A DNA stretch of 34,909 nucleotides from Rickettsia typhi (GTDB lineage: Bacteria; Pseudomonadota; Alphaproteobacteria; Rickettsiales; Rickettsiaceae), in assembly GCA_945865485.1 (NCBI GenBank), contig CAMBEC010000012.1:5001-39909 (forward strand), written 5' to 3'. Position numbers and translations under genes: made by a program. This document shows, piece by piece, positions 1 to 8,668 of the stretch (position 1 is the stretch's first letter; the number at the start of each line of letters is the position of its first letter). The notes below the pieces were generated by a model. That model saw only the letters and a program-made list of their open reading frames with translations. It searched no databases and was not told where the DNA came from.

Positions 1-314
<314 letters not shown>

Positions 315-318
315 AAGA

Positions 319-358
319 CTAAATGACACTGGATAACATTAACTAGTTATTCATTTAG
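319..358 (+). other. Hairpin just after 16S rRNA
   Basis: CTAAATGA (319-326) pairs perfectly with TCATTTAG (351-358), and inside it ATAAC (333-337) pairs with GTTAT (346-350), leaving a six-base bulge on the 5' side. The hairpin starts about five bases after the mature 16S end. No T-run follows, so a processing stem or a structure of the precursor tail is more likely than a classical intrinsic terminator. The function is inferred only from position. Confidence 0.4.
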
Positions 359-534
359 CAAAGTGGTGTTATGTGGTGTACAGTCAAAAATTAGCTGTCA
401 CTACCTTTAACTTATTATTTGTATTTGATATTTCTTCTTCAACACGGTATTTCTTACTATAATCTTCCTTATATTTATAAAAATACAAGTGCTGCAATAA
501 AAAAATGTTATTTATTTGTATTTGTATCCAGGTT

Positions 535-555
535 ATCCTGAATCATATTCAGGAT
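535..555. repeat. Palindromic repeat, CCTGAA-N5-TTCAGG type
   Basis: ATCCTGAA (535-542) and TTCAGGAT (548-555) form a perfect 8-bp inverted repeat around a 5-base loop. The same core, with the same loop length, recurs at 757-777 and 13178-13198, and in a variant with one wobble pair at 12121-12143. It therefore belongs to a dispersed family. Confidence 0.7.
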
Positions 556-595
556 TAAGTAGAGGCTATACTCTTAGCAGATTCCATTAGGTAAT

Positions 596-845
596 AAACC
601 TCAACTATGGATAAGATTAAATATTAGATTTAGTTATGTCCGGCAAGAAACATAGTCATACCGGGCTTGATCCTGTATCTTTTTATCTACTATCATACTG
701 AATTCAGTGGGCTTCACATATCTCTTCGGCCAAGTAATATTCTCCTATCTCATGAGATCCTGAAGTAAATTCAGGATGACTGTGCGTACAACGAGCCTCA
801 GTATAAAACCATACGACTCTTATTCCTTATCCATAGTTCAGGTTA
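596..845. mobile_element. MITE-like element with terminal inverted repeats
   Basis: AACTATGGATAAG at 603-615 is the exact reverse complement of 826-838. With mismatches, the similarity extends outward to about 596 and 845, giving near-perfect terminal inverted repeats of about 20 bp around a 250-base non-coding element. Inside lies the CCTGAA/TTCAGG palindrome at 757-777. A related but diverged copy is at 27571-27750: both share CTTGATCCTGTATCTT, AATTCAGGATGAC and a CTTATCCA...AGGTTAAT right end, in the same order. No transposase is encoded. It could be a non-autonomous transposon relic or a long member of the local palindromic repeat family. Confidence 0.5.
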
Positions 846-1190
846 ATAAGATTCATTGCATATTTGCGTGGCCATGGCTCACAAGTGTTATAGATGAATA
901 CAATCAATTTTTGTTGCAACATGGAAATTCCAATTATGAAGCAGTTTAATATGTTTAAACAAGCAGATGAATAAAATATTTCTGGATTATGGTACATAGA
1001 AAATTATATTACAGTCGAGGAAGAATCTGCGCCGATTGATATTAGAGATAAACAAGAGTAGTGCAGTATTATGGATATAAATATGATTACAAAAGTAAAA
1101 AATTGGATCACCATATCTTGATTCAATTCTAAATTGGTTGACTACTTTATGTGATGATTACTGAATGAAGGTTTTATATATTGCCTGATC
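842..1190 (+). pseudogene. Possible remnant of a degraded coding sequence
   Basis: Plus-strand frames here give protein-like stretches broken by stops and a frame change. One frame (842-949) contains SVIDEYNQFLLQHGN. The frame starting at 921 continues through two internal stops (972, 1059) with text such as WYIENYITVEEESAPIDIR. A third piece near 1095-1150 reads PYLDSILNWLTTLCDDY. I recognise no family. This could be a decayed gene or simply AT-rich sequence that happens to read well. Confidence 0.25.
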
Positions 1191-1248
1191 AGGTTATTAT
1201 GAATGAGTATTTGCCTAGCCAGAGAATCACAGTAGTATAAGTGTTTTT

Positions 1249-2208
1249 TCAATTATTATTATCTAGCAATTCCTCTTCTTTGGAATTATACGTCTTGCGT
1301 TTATAAGCAAAAAAATGTGCAATTAATGGAAAATTAACGCCCAATAATATAGATAATATACCAATAAAGTGGAATGACTGTAATTCTTCTTTAAGAATCG
1401 TAACCGCCATAATTGATGTGAATAATGGAGCAAGATAAAATAATATAGCAGAAATATTAGGCCCAATTTTTACTATACTTATGTTAAGTGATATCATTCC
1501 AATTATTGATACTCCAAAGCCTAAGCAAAAGATAATTCCTATATTAACCATAGTTGGTTCGAATGTATGTTTTAGATAGAATATATCTACAACATACAAT
1601 GGACATATTAAAATCGTACCTATCAAGAAAGTAGAGTAAACAAAGCTGCGAAACGATAGATTGGTAGGTTTGTGTTTAACGGCATATACATAAATTGCCC
1701 AACATAATGTCGCAGCAAGTGCTATAAAGTCTCCTATATTGTTGAATAGTGCTAGCACACCTTTTAATATATTACCATGGCTCAAAATAATCAATACACC
1801 TATAAACGAAAATATTATTGAATAAATATGTGATTTACGTAACTTTTCTCCGTCTATGGCTATTCCTAAAGCTAGTACAATCATAGGGAAAATGCTGACA
1901 ATAATAGATGTATTAGTGGAAGTGGTATATTGCAGAGCGTAGTAAACAAAGAAATTAAAGAGCGTTACTCCTGAAATAGCAATAATAAATAAAATACGAA
2001 TATTGGCTCGTATATTGATAATTTCATCTAAGAATGGTTTTATTGCAAAAGGAGTCAAGATAACTAGCGCCACTAGCCATCTATAAAATAACAACGAGAT
2101 AGGTGAAATGTCGGTGATTATATATTTAGAGAGAACATAGCTCACAGCTCCCATGAAAGGGGGAATTAAAGCTAAGCAATAATACCACCACTTTGTTGTA
2201 TGATTCAT
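1249..2208 (-). CDS. EamA/DMT-family permease
   Basis: This is an inner-membrane transporter of the drug/metabolite transporter superfamily, with 319 residues from the chosen start. About ten hydrophobic segments are visible, arranged as two EamA halves. The N-terminal half has the typical ...SYVLSKYIITDISPISLLFYRWL... pattern, and the C-terminal half ends in a Lys/Glu-rich cytoplasmic tail. Rickettsiales carry many such permeases for importing host metabolites (for example S-adenosylmethionine or amino acids); the substrate here cannot be read from sequence. The frame extends upstream to a TTG at 2268. I prefer the ATG at 2208, which has AGGCG about seven bases upstream and starts just before the first membrane segment. 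It is downstream of the rplS terminator and so is probably transcribed on its own. Confidence 0.85.
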   Translation of the reverse strand: MNHTTKWWYYCLALIPPFMGAVSYVLSKYIITDISPISLLFYRWLVALVILTPFAIKPFLDEIINIRANIRILFIIAISGVTLFNFFVYYALQYTTSTNTSIIVSIFPMIVLALGIAIDGEKLRKSHIYSIIFSFIGVLIILSHGNILKGVLALFNNIGDFIALAATLCWAIYVYAVKHKPTNLSFRSFVYSTFLIGTILICPLYVVDIFYLKHTFEPTMVNIGIIFCLGFGVSIIGMISLNISIVKIGPNISAILFYLAPLFTSIMAVTILKEELQSFHFIGILSILLGVNFPLIAHFFAYKRKTYNSKEEELLDNNN

Positions 2209-2278
2209 AAAAAAACGCCTACTATGTCTTACTGAAAGAATCGGTGCAGTACATTCATTATAAATCAATTTTAAAATA

Positions 2279-2305
2279 ACCCACTATAGAGATTATATAG
2301 TGGGT
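2279..2305 (-). terminator. Intrinsic terminator after rplS
   Basis: ACCCACTATA (2279-2288) pairs perfectly with TATAGTGGGT (2296-2305) around a 7-base loop. Read on the minus strand, the hairpin sits 24 bases after the rplS stop codon and is followed by TTATTTT. This fits a rho-independent terminator closing the trmD-rplS unit. Confidence 0.75.
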
Positions 2306-2328
2306 CAGTTTAAATTTGCAGTTAAGTG

Positions 2329-2703
2329 TTATTTCTTCCTAATAACTTGTTTTTCTTGAATTCTTGCAGCTCTACCGCTTAGGTATCTTAGATAGTGAAG
2401 TTTAGCGCGGCGTACTACGCCTCTTTTTACAACTTCAATTTTTGCAACAATTGGAGAATAGGTCATAAATCTTCTTTCTACACCTTCACCATGGCTTACT
2501 TTGCGTACTACAAAAGAAGAGGTGACTCCTCTGTTTCTTTTAGCTATAACAACGCCCTCGTATCCTTGAAGTCTAACAGTTGTGCCGTCTATAACGCGAA
2601 CGCTAATTTTTACTGTATCTCCAGCTCTAAATTCTGGTATTTCTTTATTTTCGGTGAGTTTTTCAATCTGTTTTTTTTCAAATTGCTCAATTACGTTTTT
2701 CAT
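2329..2703 (-). CDS. rplS: 50S ribosomal protein L19
   Basis: L19 is a large-subunit protein at the 30S-50S interface. The sequence shows the family landmarks: an N-terminal helix ([13 protein letters not shown]), then [13 protein letters not shown], the [16 protein letters not shown] block, [17 protein letters not shown] and the [16 protein letters not shown] end. The length (124 residues) is normal for the family. A longer frame starts at a TTG (2715), but the ATG at 2703 has GGAG seven bases upstream and matches the usual N terminus (MKNVIEQFE). It follows trmD by 44 bases on the same strand, as in many bacteria where trmD and rplS are co-transcribed. A strong hairpin terminator lies just downstream. 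Confidence 0.97.
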   Translation of the reverse strand: MKNVIEQFEKKQIEKLTENKEIPEFRAGDTVKISVRVIDGTTVRLQGYEGVVIAKRNRGVTSSFVVRKVSHGEGVERRFMTYSPIVAKIEVVKRGVVRRAKLHYLRYLSGRAARIQEKQVIRKK

Positions 2704-2747
2704 TGTTAGCTCCAAATATTTTTACTGTGCTTATAAGTTTTTAAAAC

Positions 2748-3443
2748 TTAAATAAGTTGTTTTCTACGCTCTAAGGTGATCCTGAGTGATTCTTTTTTTT
2801 TCCATTCTGCTATTTCAGCATGATTACCTGATAGCAAAGTTTCTGGAACTTTTCTTCCTCTCCATTCGACTGGCTTAGTATAAAGCGGATGTTCAATTAG
2901 TTTGAAACCTTCAGCTTCTATTTCAAAAGATTCTTCTTGTAAAGTCTCTTTATTCACAAGTACACCGGGTAAAAGTCTGACAACGCTATCTAATATTGAC
3001 AGTGCAGCTACTTCCCCACCAGAGAGAATGTAGTCTCCTAGGCTAATCTGTATGGCATTATACTCGTCAATCACTCTTTCGTCAATCCCTTCAAAGCGTC
3101 CGCACAAAATAATTATGTTTTTTTCTTGCGCTATTTCTTTTGATAATTCTTGTGTTAAAGGGACTCCTCTGGGTGAGGGGTAGTAAATTTTTGATCCAGG
3201 CCGCATGTCCAAGGCTTTGTCAAGAGCCGGGCCAAGTACGTCTGGTCTCATAATAAGGCCATTTCCACCACCACAAGCTGCGCTATCAACATTTTTATGC
3301 TTAGTTATTCCGAAATCTCGAATATTAACAGTATCAATAGACCATATTCCTTTCTTAATAGCTGCCCCTGCTAAAGAGTATGCCAAAGGTCCGGGAAACA
3401 TTTCGGGAAAAATGGTCAAAATTGTGGCATGAAAGCAGGGCAT
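2748..3443 (-). CDS. trmD: tRNA (guanine-37-N1)-methyltransferase
   Basis: TrmD methylates G37 next to the anticodon using S-adenosylmethionine, which prevents frameshifting. The 231-residue protein has the trefoil-knot (SPOUT) signature segments: an N-terminal [12 protein letters not shown] start, [12 protein letters not shown] (57-68), [10 protein letters not shown] (87-96), [14 protein letters not shown] (112-125), [10 protein letters not shown] (135-144) and the C-terminal [24 protein letters not shown] block. The ATG at 3443 gives a normal-length protein. It is the first gene of a two-gene unit with rplS. The usual partners rimM and rpsP are not upstream here; only about 150 non-coding bases and a divergent tRNA gene are. 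Confidence 0.97.
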   Translation of the reverse strand: MPCFHATILTIFPEMFPGPLAYSLAGAAIKKGIWSIDTVNIRDFGITKHKNVDSAACGGGNGLIMRPDVLGPALDKALDMRPGSKIYYPSPRGVPLTQELSKEIAQEKNIIILCGRFEGIDERVIDEYNAIQISLGDYILSGGEVAALSILDSVVRLLPGVLVNKETLQEESFEIEAEGFKLIEHPLYTKPVEWRGRKVPETLLSGNHAEIAEWKKKESLRITLERRKQLI

Positions 3444-3541
3444 GTATGAAAACTAAGAAATTATATTTGCTACGAATATATCTCTATATTGATAATGGAT
3501 CAAGCTGTCTTCTAGTTATTCGACATTTCTTCATTTTTTTG

Positions 3542-3569
3542 TTGATTTATAATCTTTTGTGAGTTATAC
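3542..3569 (+). promoter_or_regulatory. Possible promoter for tRNA-Pro
   Basis: TTGATT (3542-3547) and TTATAC (3564-3569) are separated by 16 bases and lie 22 bases before the tRNA. The match to the sigma-70 consensus is modest. A competing pair (TTGTGA 3557 / TACAAT 3577, spacer 14) is possible. Confidence 0.3.
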
Positions 3570-3591
3570 CAGTGCATACAATAACATAAAT

Positions 3592-3668
<77 letters not shown>

Positions 3669-3807
3669 TTTGTAATAACGTTTCCAATGTGTTGTTTTGT
3701 TGAGTAAATCTTTACTTGAACGGCTGTACTCGCATTAGTACCTTACGTTGTGCCGCCTCGCTTTAACCCAACTGCCTATATCTTGATATTGATAAACGCT
3801 GCTGTTG

Positions 3808-6036
3808 TCAGCTATCTGAAATATAAGTAATCTTATTTACCTCAGCAAAGTTAGAGGCGGCATTATGATTACCATACTCATCATAATTAATTAGTAACTT
3901 ACCTTCGTTGCTCAGATAGATCTTGTTTGTGTATAGCCTTAATTCTCCGTTAATTTTTAATTCTATTGCGTTGTTGCCTAGAAATTTTGTACCATTCTGT
4001 CCTTCCTCTCTTGTAACGATTCCCTTTCTTAGAGCGCGTTCAAAAGGAGTAAGATCAACTTTACTTGCAAGCTTATCATCAATGATAGCCCAACAATCTA
4101 AATGGCGATATTTTCCAATATATATGGTTTCAGAAACCTTTATCTTTTTGCTGCTAATTGTCCAAGAGCTTTCGGTTGGAATTATTGACTCAGATATTTT
4201 GGATAATTCTTGTTTCTTCCTCATGGTATGGTGCTGATGAATTTTCACTGGATCATAATTCTCCCAAAGATCCTCAATATTCTCCGTACCATTATCATCT
4301 TTACTGTAACCCTGAGCTATCTCTATTTTCTTTTCATTGCTTAAGACTTCTATAAATGCTTTAGCTTTTTCCTTGTCGTTTGCTATTAGAGCAGCAGCAA
4401 AACCAGTCTCAGCTAAATCTTCGTTCCTAGGCTCAAGTAGTAAACCTTCAGTAACTTGGTTCAGAGCAGCTTGGCTATTACCTTCTTCGGCTAAAGAAGC
4501 ATTAGCAGCACTAAGGAATAATGCTGCTTTTTCGGAAGTCTCTATTTCATAGGATTGTATTTCACTAATCGATGTAGCATTGTGACTATTGAATATAGTT
4601 TGATATTTTCTAAGAAATGGTGTGGCAGCTATCGTTTTTTGAGGAACAGATTGCAAAACCTTTTTTGCCACATCTTCAAAACCGCAGTACAATGCTAGGC
4701 CCATACCTACTGCTTTGTTTTGTATAGCATAAATTTTTCTACTCACCTTTTGTTTGATATCAATAGGTTGATCTAAAGCTTGATTAGCATTAATCATTCC
4801 AATAATTTCAAGAGTGGGCTTTACCTCTAGTACAAAATCTTCATGTAAAGTAGAGAAATCAATCTGGCTTAATCGGGTATTTGTAACCATATTGTAATCT
4901 GACATCAAAAGTAGTACTTTCCTTAAATTTTCATTTTGCATACTTTGAATAAAACTTTCCTTTTCTTCAGTAGGAATGCATTGGTACATTTTATATAAGC
5001 TGAGACCCAACTGAGGCGCATCTAAATTATAGGCTTTTTTATAACATTCCAGTGCTTTAGTGTTTTGTTCGCTATCATTGTAAGCATCACCTAGTTGTCT
5101 AAAACAATCTGCCTGATGTTCTACATGTTTAAATCTAAATTCATCTATAACCGGTTCCAAAAATTCTATCAGCTCTTTGGTCTTATTATTGAAATGAAGT
5201 GTATAGGCTATATGAACTATAGCTCCTTCGCTTTTTATAAAATGATGTTTTAGTTTGTTAATAACGTTATACTGGTGGAGCGGCTTAAGGACCACTAGCA
5301 TACTCGTTGTCAAATGTAGCGCTGATTGCTCGCGGTCTGTCCCTTTTATAAGATTAAGCCTGATATCGGCAAACTGTAGATGTTTTTTGATTATCTCTTG
5401 TACTAAAGGAATTTTACCATTCTTCGAACAGACTAAAAACATATTTTCTAAAGCTTGAATTTGATCATACGTTTTGCTTATAGTATTACGTTGATCAGCT
5501 GGATTAGTGTAGGTGCATGGATAAACTCTAGGACCTAACTTAAACTGCAGCTTATCTTTAGATCCCAAAAATGTACATAATTTTGCTTCCTTTAGTTTTT
5601 CTACTACTTGTTCTTTGGGATAAGTAGCGAGCAATGTATGAATTACGCGCGATAAACCATCTCTATCTTTAGGGTTATTTTTATGCGCTTCTGATGCAGC
5701 TTCAATAGCTACATCAAGGTCACCTATGTTGTACACAATAAATAAGGCGTTATCATGAGCTAGTTTTGGCGCTTGGTCTTTATAAATACTCAACTTATCT
5801 ATATCCAAAATATTCTCTCCTTTAGGGAAGGTTATGATGGCAGGCTTAGTTTGAACCGTACTTGGTGAATAGGTTGCAGATTGCTGTGTTGTAGACGAAG
5901 AAGAACTCAAATTTACTGTATCGTTGGTGTGCGTGATTCGATTCCTCTCAGCAGACCTGTCTGCTCTTACTATAGGAGAGGTTGTAGTGGTAGTTGTAGT
6001 AGTTCCTATTAAGGGAACATTTATATCTTTGCTCAT
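3808..6036 (-). CDS. Large TPR-like protein of unknown function
   Basis: I do not recognise this 742-residue protein as a named family. Residues 1-65 are a low-complexity Thr/Ser-rich leader with a run of eight Thr (12-19) and five Ser (44-48). Residues 90-600 are mostly amphipathic helices; two pieces look like tetratricopeptide units, QADCFRQLGDAYND with its following helix (about 307-340) and NASLAEEGNSQAALNQVTEG (512-531). Residues about 640-742 look different: beta-rich text such as ETIYIGKYRHLDCWAIID, NAIELKINGELRLYTNK and EGKLLINYDEYGNH suggests a separate compact domain. There is no signal peptide or membrane segment, so it is made in the cytoplasm. The leader-repeat-domain plan resembles secreted host-interaction proteins of intracellular bacteria, but that is inference. 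The start ATG at 6036 has only a weak AGG upstream. It is a single gene with no operon partner. Confidence 0.8.
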   Translation of the reverse strand: MSKDINVPLIGTTTTTTTTSPIVRADRSAERNRITHTNDTVNLSSSSSTTQQSATYSPSTVQTKPAIITFPKGENILDIDKLSIYKDQAPKLAHDNALFIVYNIGDLDVAIEAASEAHKNNPKDRDGLSRVIHTLLATYPKEQVVEKLKEAKLCTFLGSKDKLQFKLGPRVYPCTYTNPADQRNTISKTYDQIQALENMFLVCSKNGKIPLVQEIIKKHLQFADIRLNLIKGTDREQSALHLTTSMLVVLKPLHQYNVINKLKHHFIKSEGAIVHIAYTLHFNNKTKELIEFLEPVIDEFRFKHVEHQADCFRQLGDAYNDSEQNTKALECYKKAYNLDAPQLGLSLYKMYQCIPTEEKESFIQSMQNENLRKVLLLMSDYNMVTNTRLSQIDFSTLHEDFVLEVKPTLEIIGMINANQALDQPIDIKQKVSRKIYAIQNKAVGMGLALYCGFEDVAKKVLQSVPQKTIAATPFLRKYQTIFNSHNATSISEIQSYEIETSEKAALFLSAANASLAEEGNSQAALNQVTEGLLLEPRNEDLAETGFAAALIANDKEKAKAFIEVLSNEKKIEIAQGYSKDDNGTENIEDLWENYDPVKIHQHHTMRKKQELSKISESIIPTESSWTISSKKIKVSETIYIGKYRHLDCWAIIDDKLASKVDLTPFERALRKGIVTREEGQNGTKFLGNNAIELKINGELRLYTNKIYLSNEGKLLINYDEYGNHNAASNFAEVNKITYISDS

Positions 6037-6205
6037 TGCGGCCTGAATTTATATTACGATAAAAATATTATTACTTAGTATTGATATACGAATATTAATA
6101 CTATCCTAACATTCCTAACATGCATTTTGGGGATTGTCAAAGACGTCGTCATGTATTGCTGTAACCTGAGGTTGATAAAGTAAATGTTTTTGAAAAATTA
6201 GAATA

Positions 6206-6385
6206 AAAGCCTGTCATCCTGAACGCAGATATCAAGATCCTCCTTCTGTTACCTGGGATCTTTGGCCAAGAGGTAGGCGCAAGCTTCAATCAAAGCTCGG
6301 GATGACTTTGTCACGTTGCATAGCACTTCTTGCCATTAAAATAGACCGACTCAACCGGAGTTGACATCGTTTTTATATCAAACTC
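6206..6385. repeat. Left arm of long inverted repeat around pit
   Basis: This non-coding arm matches the reverse complement of 7488-7632 over most of its length. Shared blocks are AAAGCCTGTCATCCTGAACGCA, split here as AAAGCCTGTCAT and CCTGAACGCA; CACGTTGCATAGC; CTTCTTGCCAT; AAATAGACCGACTCAAC; and ACATCGTTTTTATATCAAA. The left arm has about 35 extra bases in the middle (GGCCAAGAGGTAGGCGCAAG and following), part of which recurs at 27510-27540. Its inner end overlaps the last codons and stop of the phosphate transporter gene. It fills most of the 336-base gap between the TPR-like gene and pit. Confidence 0.8.
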
Positions 6386-7362
6386 AGATTAATTAACAAC
6401 ATAATTGCTGCGGCAATTAACCCGGTAGCTGGTATGGTAATAAGCCAGGTTAAGAAAATCTTATACATAATAGACCAGCTGGTTCCGGTTAAACCCCTTG
6501 ATAGACCGACTCCAGCGATAGCACCAGTGACAGTATGAGTAGTTGATACTGGTGCTCCTAAGCTTGTAGCAGCAAAAATTACTATAGTAGCACCAGTCTC
6601 TGCTGCAGAGCCAAGTATAGGGGTTAATGGGGTGATTTTTTGACCCATAGTATGAACTATTCGCCAGCCGCCAGCAAGAGTGCCAAAACCCATAACAGCA
6701 TAGCAAGCTAGCACTACCCACGAAGGAATATGAAACTCTTGACCTTGATAGAAGCTTGATATTAATAGCAAGCTAATAATGCCCATAGTTTTTTGAGCAT
6801 CGTTACCACCGTGAGATAGGCTTAACATAGCCGATGAAGCTAGCTGTAAGATCTTAAACCATTTATCATTAGGATTGCTAAAAATCTTAGTAATAAGAGT
6901 AGCTAGACACAAGCCTATTAATATTCCTAGTAAAGGAGATAGTAATATTCCTGCCATAATTTTAGTTAGGCCTGAGAATTGTAGAGAGTAAATGCCACCT
7001 TTATAAATCGAGGCGCCGATAATACCGCCAATTAAAGCATGAGAAGAGCTAGAAGGAAGACCATAATACCAAGTAAGTAGATTCCAACTGATTGCGCTGA
7101 TCAGAGCTGCGAAAATAAGATAAGGGGTAACTATTTCAGGGTTAACTAGGCCAGTGCCTATTGTGGTAGCGACTGATAATTTAAAAAAGAAAAACGCGGT
7201 GCAATTAAAAAAAGCAGCCCATATGACAGCCTGCAGTGGGCTTAAAACCTTGGTAGCTACTATAGTTGCAATTGAATTAGCAGCATCATGAAAGCCATTA
7301 GTAAACTCAAAGATAAAAGCTAGAAAAATTACAAATAAGGTAAATATTAAGCCTAATTCCAT
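6373..7362 (-). CDS. pit: PiT-family inorganic phosphate transporter
   Basis: This is an inner-membrane low-affinity phosphate permease of the PiT family, probably driven by a cation gradient. Both signature repeats are present: GFHDAANSIATIVATKVL near residue 23 and LSHGGNDAQKTMGIISL in the middle. The GLPSSSSHALIGGIIGA and GAPVSTTHTVTGAIAGVG blocks typical of the family are also present. Around nine or ten membrane segments can be counted in 329 residues, a usual length for short bacterial and rickettsial Pit proteins. The ATG at 7362 is preceded by AGGG at a suitable distance. The gene is bracketed by the two arms of a long inverted repeat, and the left arm supplies its last few codons and stop, so the C terminus may have been reshaped by that repeat. 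No PhoU-like regulator is adjacent. Confidence 0.93.
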   Translation of the reverse strand: MELGLIFTLFVIFLAFIFEFTNGFHDAANSIATIVATKVLSPLQAVIWAAFFNCTAFFFFKLSVATTIGTGLVNPEIVTPYLIFAALISAISWNLLTWYYGLPSSSSHALIGGIIGASIYKGGIYSLQFSGLTKIMAGILLSPLLGILIGLCLATLITKIFSNPNDKWFKILQLASSAMLSLSHGGNDAQKTMGIISLLLISSFYQGQEFHIPSWVVLACYAVMGFGTLAGGWRIVHTMGQKITPLTPILGSAAETGATIVIFAATSLGAPVSTTHTVTGAIAGVGLSRGLTGTSWSIMYKIFLTWLITIPATGLIAAAIMLLINLSLI

Positions 7363-7487
7363 AAATGCCCTTGGTTATCTATTCGAATATATTCTAAGTG
7401 AATATTAGAATTATGTCTCCTTAAATATTTTAGGTCCTTTATCGGCATTGTTAGATTAAATAGGCCAATGTAATTAAAGAGTGTAGA

Positions 7488-7632
7488 GAGTTTGATATAA
7501 AAACGATGTTAATTCTTGTTGAGTCGGTCTATTTTCATGGCAAGAAGCGCTATGCAACGTGATAAAGTCATCCTGAGCCTGACTGAAGCAGAAGGGGGAT
7601 CTTTATATCTTGCGTTCAGGATGACAGGCTTT
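7488..7632. repeat. Right arm of long inverted repeat around pit
   Basis: This is the reverse-complement partner of 6206-6385, lying about 1.1 kb away on the other side of pit. It starts GAGTTTGATATAAAAACGAT and ends GATGACAGGCTTT. It lacks the internal 35-base segment of the left arm and instead reads CCTGAGCCTGACTGAAGCAG. Its outer end is four bases from the stop codon of the phosphotransferase gene. Confidence 0.8.
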
Positions 7633-7636
7633 CGTT

Positions 7637-8515
7637 TTACAAAACCACTAAAGGATCCATAATTTCGGTTAAACGGTGAAAATAAGTCACATCCTTGCTG
7701 CCGTCTTCTAAAGCCCATATCCATGAAAGGACGCTTTGTACAAAAGACCAATTAAGGATTCTTTGCGGGGTAATATCAAAGAATTTGGCAGAATTAACAG
7801 CACGACAATTTATTATATGTGGTGCAGATTCATTATAGAGCAATTCAGGAATAGGATTGCGAATGAAATAAGCTAGTTCGTAAGCAGGTTCACCTATTAC
7901 ACCTTTTGGGTCAATTACTAACCATTCATCCTTGTTATTTAAAATATTACCATGATGTAAATCTCCATGTAAAAGTTTAAACGCAGAACATGTATTTAAG
8001 AGACTATTCTTTAATAAACGTGCTTTTTCAAGGTATCTTCTAGGTATGTTTATATCGCGATCTAAAGCAGTAAGCCAATCTATTATAGTAGGAAAAATAT
8101 GAGGTTTGGGTAAGGGGATGTTATATAGCTTATACATAATGTCTATAACTATTTTTAGTGCTTCATTATCTTTATCTGGCCAACAACTTTTTAGCGATTC
8201 TCCAGGAATAATACGCTTTAGCAATAACATCTGTTCTCCTTCTGCAAGAAGCTTAACGCTACCTGTACCCGAGAACTCTTTTAGAGCGGCTGCTTCTCTC
8301 TTTATCCCCAAGCTATCTAAACCACATTTCAAAATAATTGGCTGAGTGCCTTGAAAGCCTTCCAACACATAATTATAGGTTAGATTGGTAACAGGTGATA
8401 AATTTGATATATCATATTGTGCTGCTAAACTATTAACCATCCAGGGCAAGTTTTTAAGCCAATTTCTGCCTTCCTCTCCATAAATATTAATAATATTTTG
8501 CTCAAATATATTCAT
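7637..8515 (-). CDS. APH(6)/hydroxyurea-kinase-like phosphotransferase
   Basis: This is a 292-residue cytoplasmic kinase-like protein of the aminoglycoside/hydroxyurea resistance kinase group (the family including streptomycin 6-kinase). The catalytic loop reads LLHGDLHHGNIL (181-192), with Asp185 the expected catalytic base and Asn190 a metal ligand. IDPKG (201-205) supplies the second metal-binding Asp202, and GEPAYELAYFIRNP (208-221) is the conserved segment after it. The N-terminal lobe has QPIILKCG with the likely ATP-binding Lys63. Family members modify aminoglycosides or hydroxyurea, but many genomic relatives have unknown small-molecule substrates, so resistance is only a possibility. 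The ATG at 8515 gives a normal length. The stop codon abuts the right inverted-repeat arm. Confidence 0.85.
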   Translation of the reverse strand: MNIFEQNIINIYGEEGRNWLKNLPWMVNSLAAQYDISNLSPVTNLTYNYVLEGFQGTQPIILKCGLDSLGIKREAAALKEFSGTGSVKLLAEGEQMLLLKRIIPGESLKSCWPDKDNEALKIVIDIMYKLYNIPLPKPHIFPTIIDWLTALDRDINIPRRYLEKARLLKNSLLNTCSAFKLLHGDLHHGNILNNKDEWLVIDPKGVIGEPAYELAYFIRNPIPELLYNESAPHIINCRAVNSAKFFDITPQRILNWSFVQSVLSWIWALEDGSKDVTYFHRLTEIMDPLVVL

Positions 8516-8668
8516 GAAAAATCGACTAAATTTATGTTTACCTTATTCAAGGGTAAATACAATATTAACTTATAGATGAATAAAAACAATTAAAAGTTGG
8601 AGCAAGGTGATAACTTAATAGCCGGCAAGTTCAAGAATCTAGTAGGGTACTAATATAGAAACAAATCA

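Larger units (their letters stand above)
359..1248. other. Gene-poor stretch after 16S rRNA
   Basis: No convincing intact gene is present in these 890 bases. The stretch holds a small CCTGAA/TTCAGG palindrome (535-555), a 250-base MITE-like element (596-845) and a patch that reads like broken coding sequence (842-1190). No rRNA or tRNA continuation is visible. Confidence 0.6.

Noticed and set aside
2395..2709. 104-codon plus-strand frame opposite rplS
   Set aside because: It is a shadow of the strongly supported L19 gene, rich in Tyr/Phe/Asn/Ser as expected for an antisense frame.
6461..6721. 86-codon minus-strand frame inside pit
   Set aside because: It lies within the pit coding sequence in another frame; the Cys/Trp/Tyr-rich text has no domain.
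7509..7751. 80-codon minus-strand frame across the end of the phosphotransferase gene and the right inverted-repeat arm
   Set aside because: Most of it is repeat DNA read in the wrong frame; the true kinase frame ends at 7637.
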